Part shown: positions 16,115 through 23,600 of the stretch, piece by piece
Position numbering within the stretch: the stretch's first letter is position 1
Layout: each line of letters opens with the position of its first letter
Assembly (NCBI GenBank): GCA_903911135.1
Contig: CAIWCG010000039.1
Coordinates: forward strand, 1-45,917
DNA from: an uncultured Bacteroidota bacterium
GTDB lineage: Bacteria > Bacteroidota > Bacteroidia > AKYH767-A > JABDAW01
Length of the DNA stretch: 45,917 nt
Reading direction: 5' to 3'
The notes under the pieces: model-generated
The model's input: only the letters and a program-made list of their open reading frames with translations
What the model was told of the DNA's origin: nothing
Databases searched by the model: none
Translations under genes and position numbers: made by a program

Positions 16115-16789
16115 TTAGTATTGTACTATTGAAAATAAGGTTCCTGAAAGTTTGTATTTATTTGCGAACGATGAAATAAATTGCTGCCATTGACTGCCCA
16201 ACGCTGTCGCGAGCGAACTCGGCACATGGATCACGAAATTACTCTGCCCGAAGCTGTAAGCATTGTTACAAAATGAAACTGTAAACTGTGGTAGGTTATT
16301 CGCATAACTCGCTATGTGAGGGTTGTTACTTGCGATAAAAACATTCGTAACATGATTATTGGTAATGTAAATATCACTCACCGCATTAGGCTGTCTGAAG
16401 GTCGTTCCAAACCACCTGTTTAAAGCATATTCAAAACTTAACTTTATTGCTCCCGTATATGATTGCCTTTCTACCGATCCTCTGAAATCACCACAAGCCA
16501 TATACCAGTGTCCCGTTGTGTCGCCGACTGGATTAACATTAGTATTGGCAATGAAACATTGATAAATTGCCTTATCGCTTCCTCTGACATAAAACCCAAC
16601 TGTAAATGGAAACGTGTTATTCCAATTTAAAGCTGTGTGACCATTTCGATAAAAGTTCACGAAATTATATCTCAGCCATTCAATAGGATAGAGCAACGCA
16701 TACATCCACCCTAAGAACTTTGGCAGTCTGTATTTTATTGGCGTATTGTTTCCAATTATGCTGTAATTATTCTGATCGTAGATACTCAT
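16115..16789 (-). CDS. Baseplate-associated protein (gpI-like position), 224 aa
   Basis: Directly downstream of the baseplate J-like gene and overlapping it by one base, where Mu gp48 / P2 gpI lies. The sequence has KYRLPKFLGWMYALLYPIEWLRYNFVNFYRNG and ends SGTLFSIVQY. Aromatic-rich, no confident family. A wedge or fibre-attachment role is inferred from position only. Confidence 0.55.
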   Translation of the reverse strand: MSIYDQNNYSIIGNNTPIKYRLPKFLGWMYALLYPIEWLRYNFVNFYRNGHTALNWNNTFPFTVGFYVRGSDKAIYQCFIANTNVNPVGDTTGHWYMACGDFRGSVERQSYTGAIKLSFEYALNRWFGTTFRQPNAVSDIYITNNHVTNVFIASNNPHIASYANNLPQFTVSFCNNAYSFGQSNFVIHVPSSLATALGSQWQQFISSFANKYKLSGTLFSIVQY

Positions 16790-17676
16790 TACCCAACATT
16801 AAAAATCAATGTATCTGTAAACGTCCTTCCTGAATCGGTGTCAGCTATCAAATACCCTGAAAATGGATTGTAGGTGCTTATGATAATTTGTGAGCTCTCT
16901 ATCAATTGAGTGGCATATACCGCCGCAACCGTCGCCGCTCTCGCCTCTACCTTTGTCAAAACAACATCTTTCACTCCGGCAACCGTAAATATGCAATTCT
17001 GAATCTGCGAAACTTCAATAATCCCATTGAAATTATTCGTATCAAAATTACTTAAAAAATTATTCAGAGCCGTAATAACATCGGATTGAATAGTCGCTGC
17101 ATATTGTCCGTCATAAGTGATCTTCGCTTCTATCAAAATAAAATCTGCATTCGCATTAATCCAAGTGGTGTAAATCCCTGCAGGTGCACCATTCTCAAAA
17201 TAACTCTGTAGAGCCGATAAAGCCGCCGGGGATACTGGAGTATTATTTGAACTTATTTTCACCGTACGTGCACCGGGCGCATTGGTTACGACCGCCACCT
17301 GATTAATTATTTGCAGAGCCGTATTGATAATAGGATATTTATATTCGCTTCCTATCCATTGCGCTATCTGATTGCTGCTTGTAGAATATTGAAACCTTTT
17401 TACAAAAGCAACTATCCATGTATCGGAACCAGCCGCCGTCTGCGTAATTGCAGCTTCCATCACTACGGTCCATGAGTATAATATTTGCTCAAAAAGGTTA
17501 ATCGTAACTGCAACTATAAAGGTCATAAGGCTCCAGATAGCAACCAAACTCGTAGAGGTCAGTCCCCTTTTAGCGGGATCAACTGCCGAAGGGTTGTAGA
17601 GATTAGTATTAGCTTGAATCGCTAAATTAATTTGCGCTTGGATAGCTGCTATGGACCTTGGCTGTAGTGTTGGCAT
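16789..17676 (-). CDS. Baseplate J-like wedge protein, 295 aa
   Basis: Matches the Mu gp47 / P2 gpJ pattern: N-terminal helices with AIWSLMTFIVAVTINLFEQIL, a middle GSDTWIVAFVKRFQYS, then APGARTVKISSNNTPVSPAALSALQSYF and VDITALNNFL-type repeats, VSQIQNCIFTVAGVKDVVL near the end. J proteins form the wedge that links hub and fibres. It ends overlapping the next gene by one base. Confidence 0.75.
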   Translation of the reverse strand: MPTLQPRSIAAIQAQINLAIQANTNLYNPSAVDPAKRGLTSTSLVAIWSLMTFIVAVTINLFEQILYSWTVVMEAAITQTAAGSDTWIVAFVKRFQYSTSSNQIAQWIGSEYKYPIINTALQIINQVAVVTNAPGARTVKISSNNTPVSPAALSALQSYFENGAPAGIYTTWINANADFILIEAKITYDGQYAATIQSDVITALNNFLSNFDTNNFNGIIEVSQIQNCIFTVAGVKDVVLTKVEARAATVAAVYATQLIESSQIIISTYNPFSGYLIADTDSGRTFTDTLIFNVG

Positions 17677-18095
17677 TACTTTATTTCTTTTTCAAGTTCG
17701 TCAATCAACACCTGATTATTCTCTACCATAAACTCCAATGATTCTTTCTTTGCCCTGTTAAATTCTTCAATCATCTTAACCCTTTCCACAGGGTCTAAAA
17801 CAATAACAAATTCATTTCGATTTCCTTCTACAGCCCTTATATAAAAGAATTCCGAGAGCCTTTGAACCGCCATGCTCGCTCCTGTTGTAGTCATCTTTTC
17901 ATCTTGAAACAAAAGAGCTAAATCCTTATACATAAAAGGCTTACCGATAGTTCTTGCATAAGCATTTTCAGCTAATACCTTACAATGTCCGGCATTATCA
18001 AAAAATATTTTTCGCAGCCTATCCTTCTCGTTCTCAATGTCCGGTTGAAAGACTTTGCCGATTCTCTTTATAACCTTTGGAGTTTTCATTACCAA
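17676..18095 (-). CDS. Hypothetical winged-helix-like protein, 139 aa
   Basis: The start may be the internal ATG at 18089 (MKTPKVIKRIGK). The middle reads ARTIGKPFMYKDLALLFQDEKMTTTGASMAVQRLSEFFYIR, which could be a winged helix, and the C-terminus is a charged helix. No known baseplate family fits; it sits just before the J gene. Function unknown. Confidence 0.6.
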   Translation of the reverse strand: MVMKTPKVIKRIGKVFQPDIENEKDRLRKIFFDNAGHCKVLAENAYARTIGKPFMYKDLALLFQDEKMTTTGASMAVQRLSEFFYIRAVEGNRNEFVIVLDPVERVKMIEEFNRAKKESLEFMVENNQVLIDELEKEIK

Positions 18096-18298
18096 CGAAT
18101 TATTGTAGCTCCTTTAAAATCCTCAACTTCAAACTTGTTCTTGACAAGTGAATCGAAATTATCCTGATGAATAACTTTTGTGAGTATCACTTCATTCAAA
18201 CCCGCTTTCGAGGCTTGCTTGATCTTCACTTCAATTACTTGGGCTTCGTCCTCTACAAAAGTAGTGGAGTTTTTTCTTGCTTCGTTTGCTGTTATCAT
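18089..18298 (-). CDS. Hypothetical small tail-region protein, 69 aa
   Basis: Starts MITANEARKNSTTFVEDEAQ, a start seen in many small phage proteins (T-A-N-E-A-R), followed by helix and two beta-strands ending FKGATIIRW. Overlaps both neighbours by 4-7 nt. Function unknown. Confidence 0.6.
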   Translation of the reverse strand: MITANEARKNSTTFVEDEAQVIEVKIKQASKAGLNEVILTKVIHQDNFDSLVKNKFEVEDFKGATIIRW

Positions 18299-18504
18299 AA
18301 TTTTATTTTGTCTCCAATTTTATAAAGGGTGTCAGAAGCGATGAATTGAATACTGCCCGGCGGAATCGTGTCATTGATAAAATAGGAGTACCTTGCTTCT
18401 CCCTTTTTCAAATCGGTTGTATCTTTACTGACAATAGTATTTAATGGATTTTTGTGGGTGCAGCCTACCAACGAAGCTGCGAGAATGAATAATATTTTTT
18501 TCAT
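18295..18504 (-). CDS. Small lipoprotein, 69 aa
   Basis: Start at ATG 18504 (MKKILFILAASLVGCTHKN), with lipobox ASLVGC. A longer frame runs upstream through the tRNA gene and is rejected. The mature part is about 55 residues, beta-rich. Second lipoprotein of the window; it is directly downstream of tRNA-Met, so both can come from the promoter at 18618. Confidence 0.65.
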   Translation of the reverse strand: MKKILFILAASLVGCTHKNPLNTIVSKDTTDLKKGEARYSYFINDTIPPGSIQFIASDTLYKIGDKIKL

Positions 18505-18519
18505 CTTTTTATAAATTTG

Positions 18520-18593
18520 TAGCAGGAGCCGGATTCGAACCGACGACCTCTTGGGTATGAACCAAACGAGCTGACCAACTGCTCTATCCTGCA
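18520..18593 (-). tRNA. tRNA-Met (CAT)
   Basis: Full cloverleaf on the minus strand: acceptor TGCAGGA / TCCTGCT (first pair mismatched), D-arm GAGC-AGTTGGTCA-GCTC, anticodon stem TTTGG / CCAAG with loop TTCATAC (anticodon CAT), variable AGGTC, T-arm GTCGG-TTCGAAT-CCGGC, discriminator A. No encoded CCA. CAT could also be a lysidine-modified Ile tRNA; the 1-72 mismatch recalls initiator tRNAs. Confidence 0.93.
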
Positions 18594-18617
18594 ATATGTT
18601 TTTCTTCTCATCGGCGG

Positions 18618-18625
18618 CAAAATTA
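18618..18625 (-). promoter_or_regulatory. TAATTTTG promoter box for tRNA-Met
   Basis: Minus-strand TAATTTTG followed by CCGCCGATGAGAAGAA, identical over 24 bases to the promoter and first codons of the protease gene at 14566. Here the ATG leads only into the tRNA, so this copy looks like a duplicated promoter cassette. Confidence 0.6.
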
Positions 18626-18754
18626 CAAAACTTTTTCTTTACCGCAACAATCCCAAAATTTCTTTCCTGAACCACATGGACATCCTTTACCTTTGGGGGT
18701 AGGTTTCTTTTTACGAAGTTTCTTTAACCATTTGCCAAAGTCGGGAATTATCAT
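18623..18754 (-). CDS. SEC-C zinc-motif mini-protein, 43 aa
   Basis: I use ATG 18754 (MIIPDFGKWLKK). After a basic stretch (KKLRKKKPTPKGKG) comes CPCGSGKKFWDCCGK, the SEC-C zinc-binding motif found at the end of SecA and in many small proteins. In the host SEC-C binds SecB or ribosomes. Its job in a phage is unknown; it directly precedes the tRNA gene. Confidence 0.7.
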   Translation of the reverse strand: MIIPDFGKWLKKLRKKKPTPKGKGCPCGSGKKFWDCCGKEKVL

Positions 18755-18755
18755 T

Positions 18756-18944
18756 TTAATCCCAAATAATTTTAGAATTCGGCAAAATAACTTTCTGCTT
18801 AATAATACTACCATTGCCTTGTGGACAAAGTAGCACAGCCTCTTTCGTTTCGGTGTTGTATTCGGCGCAATTCTTTATCAAAGTTTCGCCATCATAAAGC
18901 TTAGCTTTTGCCCAGTCTTTTGTAATTCCAACTTCTATTATCAT
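18756..18944 (-). CDS. Hypothetical small protein, 62 aa
   Basis: Short beta-rich protein (MIIEVGITKDWAKAKLYDGE...). Overlaps the upstream gene by 4 nt and leaves one base to the SEC-C gene. No family recognised. Confidence 0.6.
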   Translation of the reverse strand: MIIEVGITKDWAKAKLYDGETLIKNCAEYNTETKEAVLLCPQGNGSIIKQKVILPNSKIIWD

Positions 18945-19750
18945 GGTGCCGGTATTCTGTTAGTAACTTCATCTGTCGGCTGTGTCTTGATAGTCCTTCG
19001 CGGGAATTTAGCTCCTGGATCAACTAAGTTAGTCCTCCATTTCTGAATCAAATGTAGTAAGTACCCATGTCCGAATGGCGGGTCTTCGGCTGTCCTCACA
19101 AAAGCAACACACTGGTCAGGCTTGAATAAACTAAGTCCATCCCAAAACCCATTTCCTGAAAACATCTCCTCCGATAAGTCATAGATAGAAAATGCTTGAT
19201 CTAAATTTCCATCGCCTGAATCAATCTCCTCTGCGAGAATATGAATAGTAATGTCGAGAGGATCATAAATCTGAACTCCTAATCCCAACTGCTTCGGTTC
19301 TGTCAAACTCCATTCAATAAAAGCTGCCGGAACCGGGAATGGATATTCTTCCGGTTGCTCTTTCAAAACGGCTGCGACATCATCATTCCATAAGTGAACA
19401 AATTTGAATGAACTCTGTGATTCTATATTGTAAGTCCATTGGTCTCCGATTGTGTGCCCTGTTATCGCTATGAACTTTATAAAGATATTATCGGTCAGTA
19501 AAATCGGCGTGTTGGCAACTATCAGAACATTGTCTCCGGCACCTTTTGAGGATTTCCAACTGAAAGTATCGTTTGCTCCTACTGAATCAATCTGTACCGA
19601 GAAACTTTCAGAATCTGTCTGACCAAAAAAGTCTCCTGAATAACTGACATCATTCAAGTCTCCTCCATGTGCGAGTATCGCGGCTTGAACGTAGGAGTAC
19701 CCGTAAATCTGGGCTGCTATTTGCTGGAACAATGTCTGTAGTGCTGTCAT
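18941..19750 (-). CDS. Tail completion-type protein with inserted beta-domain, 269 aa
   Basis: The first 30 residues (MTALQTLFQQIAAQIYGYSYVQAAIL) and the last 150 (FVHLWNDDVAAVLKEQPEEYPFPVPAAFIEW ... LGLGVQIYDPLDITIHIL) fit small tail-terminator proteins; the part at about 30-110 is an inserted, Asp/Ser-rich segment. It follows the Mu gpG-like gene with a 4-nt overlap, as the tail terminator does in Mu-like genomes. The inserted segment resembles that of the sheath in having a TIGDQWTYNIES-type strand. Confidence 0.6.
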   Translation of the reverse strand: MTALQTLFQQIAAQIYGYSYVQAAILAHGGDLNDVSYSGDFFGQTDSESFSVQIDSVGANDTFSWKSSKGAGDNVLIVANTPILLTDNIFIKFIAITGHTIGDQWTYNIESQSSFKFVHLWNDDVAAVLKEQPEEYPFPVPAAFIEWSLTEPKQLGLGVQIYDPLDITIHILAEEIDSGDGNLDQAFSIYDLSEEMFSGNGFWDGLSLFKPDQCVAFVRTAEDPPFGHGYLLHLIQKWRTNLVDPGAKFPRRTIKTQPTDEVTNRIPAP

Positions 19751-20310
19751 GCGAAAATCTTTTTAACCTGTGATTCTAATGTCTTAACCATTTGCTCTTT
19801 CAACTCATCATTCATTCCCATAAACTGCCGCTTGTCAATATTCATCTTCATAGTCGAGGCTTTCACCTTAAACCTTTTGCCTGGTCGCTTGCCTCCGTGT
19901 GTTCGCCCTTTGTGTTGGAATTGAATCTTCTTAAATCGGTGGCTTGTATGTTCGGGAACATTGACCGTTCCGTGAAATCCTTCGTTGTGAACGGCTGCAT
20001 ACTTACAGTCCACTCTCCATAATATTTCTTCCCATGTAGCGTGCTGTAATGACCTTCCGACTTGCCGTCTAAGATTTCCTGTATTGACCAAAATCTTCTT
20101 ATCCGGCTGGCGTGGTGGTTTGGCGTATTTATTTGCCTTGGTGCCTGAAATCTGTCGCTGTGGTCGCGCCCATTTACTCTTTCCCCATCCTTCTTTTCTG
20201 AATGCTCCATTAAAATAATTCGATCCCTTATTAGCTAAGATATTAGGGATATCCACCTTCATTTCGGCGGCTTTCTTTTCTATGGCAGGGAAATCAAATT
20301 TACTTAACAT
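19747..20310 (-). CDS. Virion morphogenesis protein (Mu gpG-like), 187 aa
   Basis: Contains the family pattern ILVNTGNLRRQVGRSL, then YAAVHNEGFHGTVNVPEHT, with basic C-terminus (NTGxLR and HNxG are the key elements of the phage virion morphogenesis family, PF05069-type). The start at ATG 20310 follows a TATATTTG box by four bases. The family is needed to join head and tail. Confidence 0.8.
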   Translation of the reverse strand: MLSKFDFPAIEKKAAEMKVDIPNILANKGSNYFNGAFRKEGWGKSKWARPQRQISGTKANKYAKPPRQPDKKILVNTGNLRRQVGRSLQHATWEEILWRVDCKYAAVHNEGFHGTVNVPEHTSHRFKKIQFQHKGRTHGGKRPGKRFKVKASTMKMNIDKRQFMGMNDELKEQMVKTLESQVKKIFA

Positions 20311-20314
20311 GCCG

Positions 20315-20342
20315 CAAATATACTATTTCTTTGGTTTATCAA
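20315..20342 (-). promoter_or_regulatory. Promoter TATATTTG, four bases before ATG
   Basis: Minus-strand TTG (20342-20340), 17-base spacer, TATATTTG (20322-20315), then CGGC and ATG 20310. Suggests a leaderless message for the morphogenesis and tail genes to the left. Confidence 0.55.
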
Positions 20343-20451
20343 CTTTCGAGAAGTCAATAATTTTGTCTGCAACTCCTCCTTGAATTGCTTTGCCTGATTT
20401 TCGCGCTTTCTCGAAACGCTTTTTAAGGGCTTTTTTTTGTTCTTCTTTCAT
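20323..20451 (-). CDS. Lys-rich mini-protein, 42 aa
   Basis: ATG 20451 overlaps the stop of the upstream gene (ATGA); ends at TAG 20323. Begins MKEEQKKALKKRFEKARKSG. Strongly basic helix. No family recognised; downstream of MuF and its partner, before the promoter of the gpG-like gene. Confidence 0.6.
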   Translation of the reverse strand: MKEEQKKALKKRFEKARKSGKAIQGGVADKIIDFSKVDKPKK

Positions 20452-20612
20452 TTCTTTATTGGTTCAAATACTATTTCATTATCCTGATTCGGCAAAGGCT
20501 TTGAGTGGTCGTTCTTGCCTTCTAAGATTTCTGGCGGAATCTTTTTTGTGAAGGCTTTACATTTAGATTTACCAATGTAGAATCTACAATTTATACATAA
20601 TACTGGTATCAT
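20448..20612 (-). CDS. Small Cys-containing protein next to MuF, 54 aa
   Basis: ATG 20612 overlaps the MuF stop; TGA at 20448. Starts MIPVLCINCRFYIGKSKCKAF and continues IPPEILEGKNDHSKPLPNQD, then EIVFEP. This C-x2-C ... C-x-A-F ... IPxEIL ... H ... P pattern recurs in small proteins beside phage head genes; the Cys may bind zinc. Role unknown. Confidence 0.65.
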   Translation of the reverse strand: MIPVLCINCRFYIGKSKCKAFTKKIPPEILEGKNDHSKPLPNQDNEIVFEPIKK

Positions 20613-23600
20613 ATTCCGAATTTATCTTTAAAAAATTTGTTTACAAATTCCATCTCCTCTGGTAATTTTCCTTGCCTCCATAGCCTATATGATTCTGCAA
20701 AAAACTCCTTGGTGTTAGTAAAAATATAACTGCCCACCTTTTCTTTTATAGGATTTCTCCATAAGGCGCCGTAATCTCCTTGTTCAATATAAACCTGTTG
20801 CATTAATTCATAACTTAAATCCGTAAACCTGTCTATTGGGTTAGAAAAATCTACTAAGTGCCCGTATTCATGTTGGAGAACTCCATCAAAATTTAATTCC
20901 TTTATAGTATTGGTTTCGGTTAATCTTTTTATATATTCACCAACGCTTTTATCGTCCTTAAAACTCTCTCCAAATGCCAAGTATTTTTTATCACCGACGA
21001 ACTTTGCTTGAGCCAATGTTAGCTTGTCATATTTGGAATATTTCTGTCCAAGAGACTTGTTAATATCTTTTAACATTCCAATCCCATCTAATTTAGGCAC
21101 GTTCAAATTTAATGACGATTCCCTTAGTAATATTTTATTGATTTCATTTGCGTAACTTAGTGGTATTTTTGAATAATCAACTGACTTTGCAAAATTATTT
21201 TCTAAGGCGAATTTCTCGGCTTCCTTCGTTGTCTTTGCTGGAATAAATTTAGCCTCAACACTTTTTTCAGCATTAACTCCCGCCTTCTTCGCCTTCACAT
21301 AATCAGCTAAAGTCTTTTGAGAATAACTCCCTTCCGATAAGTCAAACGTTCCTTCCCAACTCCTTCCGAACTTAGCCCAAAACTCTCTTCCTTCTGGCGT
21401 AAGCATCAATTCTTGCAGGTTCTTGACATCTAATCCATGTTCGTCATTGAAGATACTGATCACATGTCCTATTTCGGTTTCATATTCTTTGTCAGGAACA
21501 TACCCAAGTCGTGCCCAAGTATAGTAGCCGTTGAACTGCCCTTTCGCTACCCTCGTAGTCATTTCATTACCTTCGCCGCTTGCCGTAGTTTCTATCTTTT
21601 TATAGCCTTGCTTAGTGGCTTCGTCAATCTGCGATTTGAAAATTTCTGTTCCATTATATTTTGAATTTTCACCAAGGCTTATGACATTATTATATATTGA
21701 TTTATTATTATAATCAATAGTCCTAATCATATTGAATTCGTTACCTAATCCTTTGTTTGAGTTTGTTTTTATTTCAATAGCATATCTTCCTCCAGTGAGA
21801 TGAGTTTTGCTAACTTGAATCATTTCGTCATAGTCTATAGGCAACCCTGCAAGTTTAGCAAAATTAACCGCCTCTGATTTACTTATTCCTTCCCCAATAT
21901 CCCATTTAGCATCAGTGTAAACATTCTCAACAATCTCCGGTAATGGCAAATCAAAATTCTTCTCTGCAAAAGTCTTGAATGCCGGACCTACATCAAAATA
22001 AGAATGGTCTGCCGGGAACACCTCGCCAGTCTTGCCTGGATTGTTCATAAAAACGGTGCTCATATTCTCTCTCGCTCCGGTAGTGTGTTCTTCGACTTCT
22101 TCCTCGCTTGATAATTGTTCGGTGCCGTCATCTTCATCCAACTGCTCCAGTAAGCATTCGCAATTATGTACCACTCCTATTTCAGTAATGTAACTTTCAT
22201 CTTTATCAACAGTAAGATTAAATATCTCCCCAAAATATTGTACATTTGCAGCCGAAATGATTAATTTATATTTACGATGAAAAAAGGAGTGCAACAAAAA
22301 ACTATTAATAGAATTGAAACTATCGAGGGGCGCACCGTTAGCGAAGCCCTCGCCGATCTTTATTTTGGGAGAAACTTTTCTCTTAAAGATTTGAAAGAAA
22401 AATGGAAAATTGAATATCGTCCTTTGATTAGAATTTTTGATTATTGTGGAATGAAACCTCGTTCGGCTTCCGATGCTGTGGCTTTGACTTGGGTAGGAAA
22501 TGATTTGAGGAAAGAGGAGTCTGCTAAAATTCTTGATGAATGGAAGTCTAACAATCCTCATCCTTTGCTTGGCGTTAGTCGCCCCGATTCTTCTGAATGG
22601 ATGAGCGAACTTAATGTCAAAATGAAACTTGGAATTTATGAACATGGTCGCCTTCACCAAGCGCCGACACCATGCGAAAAAATTCTCCTTGATTATCTTG
22701 CCTCTAAAGGATTTGAATGTATCGGAAATGAACTTGTAAATGGTCGCTTTGTTGATATTCTTATCCCCTCTTTGAATATTGCCATTGAATGTGTTGCATG
22801 GGGTCGCTTCCCTCTTAATTATAAACGGCATAAGGAAATAACAGACAAGGATGTGCATATTATTTATTGCACAAATACATTTATTAAAAACTCCAGATTC
22901 CAAATTCTGTATGATTATATCACCAGGAAAAATATTTTCAGAGTGCTTCCAGCCTTTAGTGGTAAGGAAACGGTGATTATTGGTCGAAAATTTTCTTGTC
23001 CCATGTTTGATAGTAATGCCCCTCAATTCTCCGGTGAAGGATTTACGGTGAACAAAATTAACCTTTTGAGGCTTTCCACTCCCTCCAATTACCAAATCCC
23101 CTTCTCTAATGGTGTCAATATTCCTCCATCCACTCGGAGATAGAACTTTCGTTCCTTTTGGAAAACAACTAAAATGGTTAGGCGGAGTAACTTCGTCCCA
23201 AGTCGGATCGTCCACCGGCAACACCATCTGATCAAGCGGCGAGCAAATCTCGCAAACAGTAGGACCTTCCGTGGTCGAATATCTAAGGAATGGTAAATCT
23301 TTTTTCTCCTTCTCAAACTTTACCCAGCTTGCCGCAGACTGGCCGCTTGAAATCGCCGTGTCATACTCGGCTTTTAACCAGTTCTGATTATACTGCTCGT
23401 TGATTTTTTCGACTTCATCGCGCCATTTATTATAAGTCAAAATCTCCTTTCCGTTCGTCATCGCTTCTTGCATGGATTTGACCTCTTGGAAGGTTTTGGC
23501 TGCTGAAAATAGGAATAAATTCTGTCTCAAATAGGACAATACTTCCATATCAACATCACCATAACCGAATTGAAAATTAGGAGCGGCGTTCTTGATACTC

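Larger units (their letters stand above)
22163..23167 (-). mobile_element. Intein, 335 aa, with antisense nuclease gene inside
   Basis: Residue 201 of the host protein is Cys1 of block A (CFPKGTKVLSPSGW); block B reads FSTNNHRFLTTKGW (T-x-x-H); block F is IFNLTVDKDESYI; block G is GVVHN followed by Cys536 as the +1 residue. All residues needed for standard splicing are present. Insertion splits the most conserved MuF motif. The 200-odd residues between the two splicing halves do not look like a LAGLIDADG or HNH domain in this frame, because that DNA is a gene on the other strand. Confidence 0.9.

Noticed and set aside
18295-18675. Longer lipoprotein frame starting upstream
   Set aside because: It runs through the tRNA-Met gene; the ATG at 18504 gives a proper lipoprotein signal peptide.
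19863-20210. Alternative minus frame of 115 codons inside the gpG-like gene
   Set aside because: The gpG-like frame has the family motifs and promoter; the other is very charged and lacks features.
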